40,103 bases of DNA from Clostridia bacterium (GCA_017430225.1 JAFRNK010000015.1:1-40103), one strand, 5' to 3'. Positions 1 through 8,134 are shown, counted from the first letter of the stretch. The notes: generated by a model from the letters alone, not told the origin. A program made the numbers and translations.

Positions 1-673
1 AACGGTTTACCTCATAATACTTGTTATTGATGTAGTTGTTCTGCGGGTTCTCCTGAGCATCCACGGTGCCCATCTGCAGAGCAGTGAAAACTTCAGAGTT
101 GGCCAGAGGTACAGCGTTCATGCCCAGAGCAGCCATCATGTCGGCAAACACCTGGCTCTCAGCGATACGGATGGTCAGGCCTTCCAGGTCTTCCACCTTT
201 TCGATGGGCCGCTTGGAGTTGGACACGTTGCGCCAGCCGTTGTACCAGTAGCCCAGCAGCTTGATGCCGTGCGCTTCGCAGTCTTCTGCGAATACCTTGC
301 ACTCTTCGCTGTCCATCATGGCGAAGGCTTCCTCCGCGCTGGAAAACAGATAAGGCATATTCAGGGCGTCAAAAGAGGGAACGATGTTGGAAACGCTCAT
401 CGGGTTCTCGATGAAGATATCGATGCTGCCCAGCTGAGTGCCTTCAACAGCCTTCGCGCCGGCGGCCAGCTGATTGGCGCCATAGATATCCAGTTCCATC
501 TTTCCGCCGGAATATTCTTTCAGCAGCTCGCCAAATTTTTCAGCGCCCTTCTGATAGGGGTGAACCTGGGAACCGATGTGGTGTACGGTAAACGTGTAGG
601 TTTCCGCAGCCAGGGCAGAGACACAGCCCATCAGCATTACAGCGCACAGGATCATGGCAACGATTTTTTTCAT
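1..673 (-). CDS. dctP: TRAP transporter substrate-binding protein, DctP family (3' end outside window)
   Basis: Extracytoplasmic solute receptor of a tripartite ATP-independent periplasmic (TRAP) transporter, the class that takes up C4-dicarboxylates, uronates and other organic or sugar acids. The visible 224 residues open with a signal peptide (MKKIVAMILCAVMLMGC...ALAAE). LMGC could be a lipobox; ALA-AE would be an ordinary cleavage site. The body is typical of DctP: a GSQVHPYQKGAEKF start, NQLAAGAKAVEGTQLG, then GLTIRIAES, whose Arg normally binds the substrate carboxylate, and ALQMGTVDAQENP. The ATG follows GGGAGG with good spacing. The reading frame runs off the left edge, so the C-terminus and the membrane subunits, if linked, lie outside. 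The neighbouring dehydratase and VOC protein suggest a sugar-acid substrate (inference). Confidence 0.93.
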   Translation of the reverse strand, partial: MKKIVAMILCAVMLMGCVSALAAETYTFTVHHIGSQVHPYQKGAEKFGELLKEYSGGKMELDIYGANQLAAGAKAVEGTQLGSIDIFIENPMSVSNIVPSFDALNMPYLFSSAEEAFAMMDSEECKVFAEDCEAHGIKLLGYWYNGWRNVSNSKRPIEKVEDLEGLTIRIAESQVFADMMAALGMNAVPLANSEVFTALQMGTVDAQENPQNNYINNKYYEVNR

Positions 674-785
674 TTTTGATTTCCTCCCTTTACGTTTATC
701 ACTTTTGTTCATACTGACATCGTTCTGAACTGTACTTGCCGCAATGTTTGCGCTACACTGCAGCGGAAGGCCTTCTGTTGGCATG

Positions 786-814
786 ATCATATCTGAAAAG
801 CACCTTCATGTAAA
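786..814 (-). promoter_or_regulatory. Promoter for the TRAP receptor gene
   Basis: Read on the minus strand, TTTACA (814-809) and TATGAT (791-786) are separated by exactly 17 bp, about 115 nt upstream of the dctP start. The same -35/-10 pair and spacing recur before the esterase gene at 3703-3731. The rest of the 674-1011 gap holds only the VOC terminator and a leader; no gene was seen in it. Confidence 0.7.
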
Positions 815-929
815 CTATATCCTTCTGATGGAGCATAAAATGGATTTATGGTCTCCTCCTTCTCCGCTTTTTCCCTTATTCCTGCAGGAGATTCTGACTG
901 TACAGAAGCTGTTTCCCGGCAACCAGACG

Positions 930-962
930 AAAAAATGATGCCCCGCCGCATCGCAGCAGGGC
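930..962 (-). terminator. Rho-independent terminator of the VOC gene
   Basis: On the minus strand a 10-bp stem (GCCCTGCTGC with GCGGCGGGGC, two G-U pairs) with a GAT loop is followed by ATCATTTTTT. It lies 50 nt past the VOC stop, separating that gene from dctP. Confidence 0.85.
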
Positions 963-1011
963 AATCTGAATTCATAGGGCGGCAGCAATAAAAGAGGGAA
1001 AAACTGAAGGG

Positions 1012-1827
1012 TTATCTTCTCTTCGATGTGGTCAGGTGGAAAGCGAAACCGTTGATTTCATCGGTGAGGTACACCAGACGCATATGCCCGTCATTGGCAA
1101 ACTTGGCTGTACTGTAATTTACCTTATAGCCAGCCCGCTCCAGGTAATCCAGGGCGGCATGCATGTCTTCTACATAAATGCCGAAATGGCCATGCGTCCC
1201 GGGGGCAGTGCCCTTGTACAGTTCCAGGTAGAAATTGGCGACATAATTGGATACGCCGATGTCAGTAGTGTCGTGCATCTGAAGCACATTCTCGAAGAAA
1301 TCAATCAGGTTGGCGTTGTCCGGGTCTTCCTCTGTACCGTTAATGCCAAGATGATCAAAGAAGAAAGTCTGCTGATCCTTTTCGATCAGAGTGGGAAGGG
1401 AAGTGGTCAGATGGAAAGCCCAGCCGTTGATTTCCTCTTTCATGTAGATCAGGCGCATGGTCACTCCGTCATCCTTGAACTTGGCAGTGCTTTCGTCAAA
1501 GGAGTAGCCTTTCGATTCCAGATACGCCCGTGCGGCTGGAAGATCGTCCGTGTAAAGACCGATGTGCCCATGAGTGCCCGCACCAGCGGTTTTATACAGT
1601 TCGATGTTATCATCCGCCACATAATAAGACGGGGCGATTTCGCGGGTGTCGCCGAATTTCAGCACATTCTCAAAGAAATCCCGAAGCTGAGCCTGAGCTT
1701 CGGCATCCGGGCCGTTTACGCCCACATGAGAAAAGGCAAACAGAGGAGCTTTGACTTCTTCCGACATGGCGGTGCACGCGCCGGCGAGTAGCAGCGCAGC
1801 AATGCAGAATGCAAGCAATTTCTTCAT
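1012..1827 (-). CDS. Secreted protein with two tandem VOC (glyoxalase-fold) domains
   Basis: A 271-aa protein with an N-terminal signal peptide (hydrophobic residues about 4-20). Two homologous units follow, roughly residues 33-145 and 155-269. Each runs F(S/D)H(V/L)G(V/I)NG, DFFENVL, ELYK, GTHGH(I/F)G(L/I)Y, STAKF and a closing E-I-N-G-(W/F)-AFHLTTS. The conserved His and Glu/His positions fit the metal-site layout of the vicinal-oxygen-chelate superfamily. The pattern resembles the VOC domain fused behind KHG/KDPG aldolases in many gut Firmicutes (recalled from family knowledge, not searched). The ATG follows AAGGAG. Two VOC units usually make one active barrel, so this may be a complete enzyme or binding protein acting outside the membrane. 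The reaction is unknown; a link to 2-keto-3-deoxy sugar acids is inferred from the neighbours. Confidence 0.8.
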   Translation of the reverse strand: MKKLLAFCIAALLLAGACTAMSEEVKAPLFAFSHVGVNGPDAEAQAQLRDFFENVLKFGDTREIAPSYYVADDNIELYKTAGAGTHGHIGLYTDDLPAARAYLESKGYSFDESTAKFKDDGVTMRLIYMKEEINGWAFHLTTSLPTLIEKDQQTFFFDHLGINGTEEDPDNANLIDFFENVLQMHDTTDIGVSNYVANFYLELYKGTAPGTHGHFGIYVEDMHAALDYLERAGYKVNYSTAKFANDGHMRLVYLTDEINGFAFHLTTSKRR

Positions 1828-1897
1828 TTTTTGAATCTCCTTTTATCCGTTATTCATTCACACACTCCCCCTTCTTTGTGCCGCTGCCGTTGGTTTT

Positions 1898-1925
1898 ATT
1901 ATATTGCACTTTCCCGTTCTGACAA
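1898..1925 (-). promoter_or_regulatory. Promoter for the VOC gene
   Basis: On the minus strand TTGTCA (1925-1920), a 16-bp spacer and TATAAT (1903-1898) lie about 70 nt before the VOC start. With the plus-strand promoter at 2081-2108 it makes the 1828-2320 gap a divergent control region. No gene was seen in this gap. Confidence 0.7.
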
Positions 1926-2080
1926 GATTAAAACATCATGATACAGTATGACGTGACCTTATGCAGCGCCCCAAAGCAGGATCCGGTTTATCCCCGAAAG
2001 CTCATGCGGACTGAATACAGCATCAGGAATCCTGAAGCAGTGTGATTCACTTTTCCTTATGGAGCATTATTTATCTTGAG

Positions 2081-2108
2081 TTTACAAAAAACCCGCATAT
2101 GCTATAAT
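2081..2108 (+). promoter_or_regulatory. Promoter for the Tat-signal dehydratase gene
   Basis: TTTACA (2081-2086), a 16-bp spacer and TATAAT (2103-2108). Transcription from here would give a leader of about 205 nt before the start codon at 2321. Confidence 0.7.
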
Positions 2109-2138
2109 CCCAATCAAAGAGGGCCTTCAGGTACGATC

Positions 2139-2200
2139 GCAAACGGATGCGCAACCGTTTGCAGGCGATGAAAACCCAGGCTGTTCACCGGTTTTCATCG
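2139..2200 (+). promoter_or_regulatory. Structured leader: two perfect inverted repeats
   Basis: The first repeat is GCAAACGG (2139-2146) with CCGTTTGC (2155-2162) around an 8-nt loop. The second is CGATGAAAACC (2166-2176) with GGTTTTCATCG (2190-2200) around a 13-nt loop. The first also contains GCAACCGTTTGC, which looks like the CG-centred palindrome used by LacI-family regulators. So it could be a DNA operator just downstream of the promoter, an RNA hairpin pair, or both. Neither hairpin has a U-tract, so neither is a simple terminator. Confidence 0.6.
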
Positions 2201-2320
2201 GGAAGCAAGTCTACTCATCCTCTCCAGATGTGCAGGCTCACGCCAAACAGCCTTCATCAAAGTCAAGTCCGGACAATACAACACAGCAGCGGCACCGACT
2301 GCTGCGGAAAGGAAAACAAT

Positions 2321-3571
2321 ATGGATATCTCCCGTAGAGATCTCCTCAAAGGAGCTGGCGCGATCACTGCCGGTATAGCGGCGGCAAACCTGTTCGGATC
2401 CGCTTTCGCGGAAGAAACAAACACTGCAGGAGGAAAATACGGCATGAGCGGCATGAAGATCACAAAGATCACCCCGATTCCCTGCTATACTCGCTGGTGC
2501 CTGGTCAAGGTCGAGACGGATGCCGGCATTACCGGCTGGGGCGAGTGCGGCTGCTGGGCCTGGCAGACGGCTACCGCCGAGTGCGTCAAGATCCTCGGTT
2601 CTCTGCTGGAAGGCAAGGATCCCTTCCAGATCGAAAAATGGTGGAACGCCATGATCCGTACGCCCCATCAGCAGGGCGCTCTGCTGAACAGCGCGATCTC
2701 CGCGATCGATATCGCCCTGTGGGATATCAAGGGCAAGGCTCTGGGTGTGCCCATTTATGAACTGCTGGGCGGCGCTCATCGTGATAAGATCGACGCCTAT
2801 GAAACCCTCAAAGGCAACACCACCGAAGAAAAGGTCGCCGACGCGGTCCGCCTGGTCGCTGAAGGCTGGCGTCACCTGCGCATCCGTCCGGACAGCAACA
2901 ACGGCACGGATAACATGGCTCAGATCTGTTCAAAAAACGAGAATCTGTACGCCAAGCTGCGTGAAGCCATCGGCTACGAAATCGACATTTCCATCGAAAT
3001 GCACCGTCAGTGCAAGCCCGTACAGGCCATCGAACTGGGCAAGCGGCTGGATAAATACATGGTCCACTTCATTGAGGACCCGGTCCTTGACCACCCCGAG
3101 GAAGTCCGCTACGTTACCGAACGCTGCCCCGCCCCGATCGCGAACGGCGAGCGCGCCTTCAACATCTATCAGCTGGCTGACCTGTGCCGCAACACCAACG
3201 TCGCCTATCTGCGTCCCGACTTCTGCGTCATCGGCGGTATCACTGCCGGCATGAAGATCGCACACATCGCGGAGGGCTATGGCGTGGGTATCGTCCCGCA
3301 CAACCCGCTCGGACCGATCTCCACAATTGCCGCGCTGCACATCGACCGCGTTGCCCCGAACTTCGAGTGCCAGGAGTGGCCCGGCACCTTCGGCAACTTC
3401 AACGACATGATCAAGGGCGACACCATCAAGGTCGAAAACGGCTACATCATCATGCCCGAAGGCCCCGGTCTGGGCATCGATATCATTGACGATCTCGAGG
3501 AGAAATTCCCCTTCCAGGGCAACAAGCCTAGGTGGACCTTCTGCGAAGACGGCTCCGTACGCGATACCTGA
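2321..3571 (+). CDS. Enolase-superfamily sugar-acid dehydratase with a Tat signal peptide (DgoD/MR-MLE-like)
   Basis: 416 aa from the start at 2321, which follows GGAAAGG by 8 nt. An upstream in-frame ATG at 2147 lies inside the leader hairpin and has no ribosome site. Residues 1-32 are a twin-arginine signal (SRRDLLKG, a hydrophobic stretch, then AFA-EE). The rest is a mandelate racemase/muconate lactonizing-type enzyme: an N-terminal capping domain, ALWDIKGKALGVPIYELLGG, and a barrel with metal ligands E226 (IEMHRQ), E252 (FIEDPV) and E277 (NGER). H228 and H327 (PHNPLGP) stand where galactonate dehydratase has its acid/base histidines. Expected chemistry is dehydration of an aldonate or similar acid to a 2-keto-3-deoxy acid. 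Glu at the first metal position, where Asp is usual, and export of such an enzyme are both unusual. The substrate is not known. Confidence 0.88.
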   Translation: MDISRRDLLKGAGAITAGIAAANLFGSAFAEETNTAGGKYGMSGMKITKITPIPCYTRWCLVKVETDAGITGWGECGCWAWQTATAECVKILGSLLEGKDPFQIEKWWNAMIRTPHQQGALLNSAISAIDIALWDIKGKALGVPIYELLGGAHRDKIDAYETLKGNTTEEKVADAVRLVAEGWRHLRIRPDSNNGTDNMAQICSKNENLYAKLREAIGYEIDISIEMHRQCKPVQAIELGKRLDKYMVHFIEDPVLDHPEEVRYVTERCPAPIANGERAFNIYQLADLCRNTNVAYLRPDFCVIGGITAGMKIAHIAEGYGVGIVPHNPLGPISTIAALHIDRVAPNFECQEWPGTFGNFNDMIKGDTIKVENGYIIMPEGPGLGIDIIDDLEEKFPFQGNKPRWTFCEDGSVRDT

Positions 3572-3598
3572 TATCCCTTATTCCCCTTTCTATACATT

Positions 3599-3637
3599 GG
3601 CAGCCAGGCGACCAAAACCGCCTGGCTGTCTCTTTTT
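3599..3637 (+). terminator. Rho-independent terminator after the dehydratase gene
   Basis: CAGCCAGGCG (3601-3610) pairs with CGCCTGGCTG (3619-3628) around an 8-nt loop, extendable by one or two pairs, followed by TCTCTTTTT. Confidence 0.92.
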
Positions 3638-3702
3638 CCGGTCTTTAGGGATAACAAAAACATATGCATCGCATTCCGTGATGCTCTATAAAGAAAAACA
3701 AA

Positions 3703-3731
3703 TTTACAAATCTTTTTATTCTGTCTATGAT
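3703..3731 (+). promoter_or_regulatory. Promoter for the esterase gene
   Basis: TTTACA (3703-3708), a 17-bp spacer and TATGAT (3726-3731), about 90 nt before the start codon. The hexamers and spacing are identical to the dctP promoter at 786-814. Confidence 0.72.
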
Positions 3732-3821
3732 GATATTGACTGAACTGTGCGCACGGTTCTTCTTGAAAACTCACCGGGGTGTGCCGGTACAAAATGGTTT
3801 TGGTTACTGGAGGATTGTATC

Positions 3822-5117
3822 ATGAAAAAACTGATCATATTTTTACTGGCAGCAGTATTGCTTTGCGGTGCCTTCGCAAGCGCCGAAGAATTCACCGTAC
3901 AGCCCAATCCCCCCAAGGGGATCAACTACTCATACAAATATGCCACGCTCATTTTCAAAGCAGGAGAATCCATGTCATGGATGGACAAATACATCCACAT
4001 GATGGCTGCTCCCGCAGAGGCAGCTGATGGGGATGTATATGTGCTGCTGGACGAATTGAAAGCCATGTATGCCCCTGATTTCACTGTAGAGGAAGCAGCG
4101 GATCAGCTGACCCTGAATCACTTCGGACTGACCGTAACTCTGAATCCTGACAGTGCCGACGCTGTGATCGATGGCCATGCTTATACCTTCAAAAATGCTC
4201 CCAAAACCGTGGACGGCAAAGTGATGGTGCCTGCCATGGAACTGTGCAGCGTAGGCTTCGGGACCCCAGCGAAAGAGTTGGGCAATGGATTCTATGCCGT
4301 ATCCTATTCCACCGCCGAGATCACCGGTCGGTTCGATACCAACCTGTACAACGGCATGATACGCGGCAAGAACGTGGGCTTTGTCTATCTTACCTACACA
4401 ATTCCTGATGATCCGGACCAAAAAATCCTGCCCCTGCGGTTGTACGTGCCCAGCAACTACGACCCCGAAAAACCCATGCGGGCGATTGTGCTGCTTCACG
4501 GCAATTCTGTCAGCATGAACTACTTCTATCCCGATACCCAGGAAGCCATCAAACAGTATCGCGGTATTGAGACCTTCGCCGAAGAATACGGTTACATTCT
4601 TATCTCCGGCACTGCCTATCTGGTAGGCGGCGGATACGGCGATGTGGACGGCATGCCCTTCCAGGATCAGACAGAGTGGCGCAATCTCTCTGAATATGAT
4701 AAAGAACTGCGTATGCGCTCTGAAAAGAGTGTTCTGAGTCTGATGGAACTGGCCTTTGAGCGGTATAACGTTGATATGGATCATCTGTACCTGATGGGCA
4801 ACTCAATGGGCGGTGTTGGTACGCTGTTCCTCGGCAATAAACATGCTGACATGTTTGACGCGATTGTGCCTTGCGCCATCATGCCGAATTTCTCCCTGAT
4901 TGACGGCAATCCTTTCCCCAACCTGGTGGATAAGCCCATCCTGTGCTGCGTCGGCACCGAAGACAGCTACGGCTATGACCTGTATCTGGCCAATTACAAG
5001 ATTCTGGAGAGCTATGTGAACGATATCCGGTTCTATGCCGCTGCGGGCGGCGTACATAACACTGGCTGGTGCATTTCCCTGCCTGTCATCTTTGATTTCC
5101 TGAACGCGCAGTACTGA
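3822..5117 (+). CDS. Secreted alpha/beta-hydrolase (esterase-like) with an N-terminal stalk domain
   Basis: 431 aa from the ATG at 3822, which follows GGAGG by 8 nt. An in-frame ATG at 3747 has no ribosome site and would bury the signal peptide. Residues 1-21 are a signal peptide (MKKLIIFLLAAVLLCGAFASA-EE). Residues ~25-180 resemble the copper-amine-oxidase-N-like beta domains common on Clostridia surface proteins (VDGKVMVPAMELCS). The C-terminal half is an alpha/beta-hydrolase of the polyhydroxybutyrate depolymerase/feruloyl-esterase type: oxyanion-hole motif VLLHGNS, nucleophile elbow GNSMGG with Ser328, an Asp around the GTEDSYGYD segment and catalytic His412 (GVHNTGW). It probably removes ester groups from polysaccharide or other extracellular substrates. 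Own promoter and terminator; substrate unknown. Confidence 0.85.
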   Translation: MKKLIIFLLAAVLLCGAFASAEEFTVQPNPPKGINYSYKYATLIFKAGESMSWMDKYIHMMAAPAEAADGDVYVLLDELKAMYAPDFTVEEAADQLTLNHFGLTVTLNPDSADAVIDGHAYTFKNAPKTVDGKVMVPAMELCSVGFGTPAKELGNGFYAVSYSTAEITGRFDTNLYNGMIRGKNVGFVYLTYTIPDDPDQKILPLRLYVPSNYDPEKPMRAIVLLHGNSVSMNYFYPDTQEAIKQYRGIETFAEEYGYILISGTAYLVGGGYGDVDGMPFQDQTEWRNLSEYDKELRMRSEKSVLSLMELAFERYNVDMDHLYLMGNSMGGVGTLFLGNKHADMFDAIVPCAIMPNFSLIDGNPFPNLVDKPILCCVGTEDSYGYDLYLANYKILESYVNDIRFYAAAGGVHNTGWCISLPVIFDFLNAQY

Positions 5118-5134
5118 TTTCATAACACAAGACT

Positions 5135-5168
5135 GGGATGTCCAGCTGCTGAAGCAGCTGGGCATCCC
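5135..5168 (+). terminator. Strong hairpin just after the esterase gene
   Basis: A 15-bp stem (GGGATGTCCAGCTGC with GCAGCTGGGCATCCC, one G-U pair) with a TGAA loop, 17 nt past the stop. The T-tract is poor, so it may be a pause or RNA-protecting hairpin ahead of the next terminator. Confidence 0.6.
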
Positions 5169-5188
5169 TGCCTCTATTTGGATAAAGA

Positions 5189-5234
5189 AAAAACGGCATT
5201 TTCTTCCGCCTCAGCGGTTGAAAATACCGTTTTT
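5189..5234. terminator. Bidirectional terminator between convergent genes
   Basis: AAAAACGG and ATTTTC (5189-5203, one unpaired base) pair with GAAAAT and CCGTTTTT (5220-5234). T-runs follow on both strands, serving the esterase (plus) and the sensor/AraC gene (minus). Confidence 0.85.
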
Positions 5235-5274
5235 GCTGTCGGAACTGTAGTTCCTCTGTATTTTCCGGAATCTG

Positions 5275-7569
5275 TTACGGCCCTTCCTTTTCTTTCTGAG
5301 CGCGGTACACGCCCGGCGTGACGCCGCGGTATTTTTTAAATGCCCTGGTCATTGTGATTTCGCTGGTATACCCCGCGTGCTCCGCGACGACCTTCATAGG
5401 AGACTGCGTGGTCCTGATCTCCACTTCCGCAGCTTCCAGCCGCAGTCCGTGCAGTACCTCCAGGAACCCTTTGCCCAGATATTTCTGAAAATCACGGGAC
5501 AGGCTGGCGATTGGACGATGGAAAAGATCCGAAAGGCTGGTAAGGGAAAGATTGGGGTCTCTGAAATGAAGACGTATGTACTCGAGAACGGCGTTGAATT
5601 CCTCGGAGGAGGATTCCGTACCTGCGGCAGTCTTCCCGCTCTCCAGTTCATCAAATATCTCTTTCCAGAATTCCAGCACGCTGTTCAGGGTATAATCCTG
5701 CATCCGTTCTGACATACCGGAAAAAAGAGCGTCCAGCCGGCTCCGGTGATCGGGATCGGATTCCATCAGCATCCGGAAGGTCCTGAGAGATATGGACTGC
5801 ACCTGGCTTTTGATCATGGCGTCGCTTTGCTCGCTCTGAAAGATCAGCCGGACGATTTCTTCAAGGCAGTCATACGCTTTGGCATAGTTCTCGACATAAA
5901 CCAGGCTGATCAGGCGATTTTCCAGCTGCAGCATATGCTGCGTACTGACATGTTCCTGCAATACGGGCTCCCTGTCCGCGGAAAGGGTAAAATCGGCGCG
6001 GTACAGGACCTCGTCATACGCGTTATGAAGCGCTCCGGGGCCGCTGTATATTTTGCTGAACCGGAATATATACGTCGCCTTTTCCTGTCGGTTCAGGCGA
6101 ACAAGCGTATCCATCAGCATGTTGCGCAGCAGCGCTAGTCCCTCTTCGTCCACCCGAAAGAGAACGAAGGTCTTGCGATCATGCCGCAGACAAATCGGAG
6201 AAAAATTGGCGTATTCGTTTTCAATTTCGCTTTCTGCGTCCAAGAGAGCCAGATTACGGTGATAGACCCTTTCCGAATGGCTCATTTTTTCTGGGTCCCA
6301 CAGCTCATTGGACGCCTTGACGCTCATCAGGACAAAACTGCGAAGCCGCTCATCCAGATGGAAATAGGCAATTTCATCCTCGGACCCGGCATAGGACGAA
6401 TCCAGCATCATTTTGAGCAGAACAGAACGAAACAGGGCGTCGTTTTGCTCCTCAATGGTCACCCTGCTCAGATCGGCCTGACGACGGTAGTATTCAATCG
6501 CGGAAGAGATCTGGTCCAAGGGATCGTTCGTCCGTTTTTCCGTCTCCATGACGGACGGCACCGAAACTGTTTTTGCAAGGGAACTGATAGGGCCGTAAAG
6601 CAGGCGCAGTACGACAGCGGCTATGATGAGTATGGCCAGTGTAACGAATACCATGCAGATCATCAGCATTTGTATCAGATTCCCGTTCATCGGCCCTTTT
6701 TGAATCTCTATCAGCGAGTAAACAAGGGTAAAACCTCCGTTCCGCTCCTGGATCTTCATGAGGGTCCTGTCTCCGTCGATAAAAATGTCCTCTTCCCGCA
6801 GAAGCAGCTTCCTGAGCTCCGATGACGACAGATCATCCTCTCCGTCCGCTGAGGAGAGCAGGAACTGGCCGTCCGGCAGCACCAGATGTGTGGAAAGATA
6901 TTGATAAGACGGGCCTATGTTCGCTGAAAAAACCGTGTTTTCCAGCTGCTGCGGCTGAAAGCCGTAGATCATAACCGTTCCGCTTCCCTCATGGACAGTG
7001 GTAAACAGCAGAATATCTTCATCCACGGATTCCAGCCGGCAGATATGAAAGGAGCCGGCACGCACAAAATCCTGTTCCGTCACCTGTCCGGACAAATGGA
7101 TCGTCTGGTACAGATTGGCAAAATCAAATGCCATAAAGCCGTCCGGATCATCCATCGACGCGCCAAGATAACAACCGGATGCGGGCGAATAGCGGATCGA
7201 TACGGCGTAGTCCGTTCCTTCCCCTATGATGTTTTTATGCCATTTCATCAGGGACGGGATCCAGTCCTCATGCATCTCCGCCTCCAGCGTTTCCCTGCTC
7301 GCCTCAGAGAAATGGGGAGTCAGATATAACGAAGCTGAAAGCATCTGGTTTTGAATTTCCGTATGATTCAAAACGAATTCAAATTCCTTCAGCATGGATT
7401 CGATCCGGGCATAATTTCCCGACATGTGACGTTCTTTCTCGTCCGCCGTTTCCCGGTTCAGCCTGACCAGGATCACGGTAACGACAGCGCACAGGATCAG
7501 AACGGCTAAAACAAAACATACGAACAGTCTTTTTTGGATCGATATTTTCCTGCTCTGTGGTTTTTTCAT
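5275..7569 (-). CDS. Membrane-bound sensor fused to an AraC-type DNA-binding domain
   Basis: 764 aa; ATG preceded by GGAGTG. Transmembrane helix 1 spans about residues 13-36. An extracytoplasmic sensing region of ~250 residues follows (Cache-like in layout), then transmembrane helix 2 at about 295-320 and a cytoplasmic linker. Residues ~655-760 are two AraC helix-turn-helix motifs (LTSLSDLFHRPIASLSRDFQKYLGKG, then VAEHAGYTSEITMTRAFKKYRGVTPGVYR). One-piece regulators of this build sit beside carbohydrate transport loci in Clostridia and sense an external ligand directly. No kinase or receiver domain was seen. Its place between the TRAP/dehydratase/esterase cluster and the LysR gene makes that cluster the likely target (inference). 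Confidence 0.9.
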   Translation of the reverse strand: MKKPQSRKISIQKRLFVCFVLAVLILCAVVTVILVRLNRETADEKERHMSGNYARIESMLKEFEFVLNHTEIQNQMLSASLYLTPHFSEASRETLEAEMHEDWIPSLMKWHKNIIGEGTDYAVSIRYSPASGCYLGASMDDPDGFMAFDFANLYQTIHLSGQVTEQDFVRAGSFHICRLESVDEDILLFTTVHEGSGTVMIYGFQPQQLENTVFSANIGPSYQYLSTHLVLPDGQFLLSSADGEDDLSSSELRKLLLREEDIFIDGDRTLMKIQERNGGFTLVYSLIEIQKGPMNGNLIQMLMICMVFVTLAILIIAAVVLRLLYGPISSLAKTVSVPSVMETEKRTNDPLDQISSAIEYYRRQADLSRVTIEEQNDALFRSVLLKMMLDSSYAGSEDEIAYFHLDERLRSFVLMSVKASNELWDPEKMSHSERVYHRNLALLDAESEIENEYANFSPICLRHDRKTFVLFRVDEEGLALLRNMLMDTLVRLNRQEKATYIFRFSKIYSGPGALHNAYDEVLYRADFTLSADREPVLQEHVSTQHMLQLENRLISLVYVENYAKAYDCLEEIVRLIFQSEQSDAMIKSQVQSISLRTFRMLMESDPDHRSRLDALFSGMSERMQDYTLNSVLEFWKEIFDELESGKTAAGTESSSEEFNAVLEYIRLHFRDPNLSLTSLSDLFHRPIASLSRDFQKYLGKGFLEVLHGLRLEAAEVEIRTTQSPMKVVAEHAGYTSEITMTRAFKKYRGVTPGVYRAQKEKEGP

Positions 7570-8134
7570 AGCACACTCCTTTCCCCCGCATATATCTTTC
7601 TTATTTGCGGACCATAATTATATTTTATACCAATTCACGGGAATTGAACACTAAATTTTTTTTATGTTTCTGCCCAGGTTCATACAGAAAAAAGCAGCTG
7701 TCGGTTGACATCAGAACCGAAAAACCAGCAGTAAATCATTCTTTTCAGCTGTCATCATTTGTTTTTTGATCATTTCCAGTGTCAAAAAATGCATGTCAAA
7801 AAATGACTTTCCCCTTGAAAAACCCGGAAAAACCCAAATTCTCGTCTGTAAAAAAGATAACATAAAATGATGAACGCCCGGGGAGTTTGCGCGGTATAAG
7901 AAAAAATGATGATGCAAAGACAGTTTCTGCCTTCTCCCGGTGAAAAAAATGAAGGTATAAAATGATCAAAAGCTGTTTCAGGCCGCCTTCTGCCGTTCAA
8001 AAAGAGGAGAAAAATTTGGCGGATTGCTAACCGGAAACGACATCCTCTATACTGTAGTCACAAACGAGCAGATCGAACCATCCGCACCCGCATGAATTGA
8101 AGATATCGGGCAGACAGAAGGAGGCTGGATTACG
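7570..8134. other. 565-bp gene-free region between the sensor/AraC and LysR genes
   Basis: A/T-rich control region shared by two divergent regulators. It carries a short tandem repeat in which GTCAAAAAAT occurs at 7781-7790 and again at 7795-7804, and a likely promoter for the LysR gene at 8024-8053. On the minus strand a TATAAT (7622-7617) lies near the sensor gene but without a convincing -35. Short open frames here (for example 7711-8000, minus) have no ribosome site and low-complexity content; no gene is called. Confidence 0.5.
8024..8053 (+). promoter_or_regulatory. Probable promoter of the LysR gene
   Basis: TTGCTA (8024-8029), an 18-bp spacer and TATACT (8048-8053), about 80 nt before the start codon. 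Confidence 0.5.

Noticed and set aside
1036-1791. A 251-codon plus-strand frame opposite the VOC gene
   Set aside because: Antisense shadow; the minus-strand protein has a signal peptide, domain repeats, promoter and terminator.
2147-2320. Longer N-terminus for the dehydratase from an ATG at 2147
   Set aside because: It lies in a hairpin loop, lacks a ribosome site and would bury the Tat signal.
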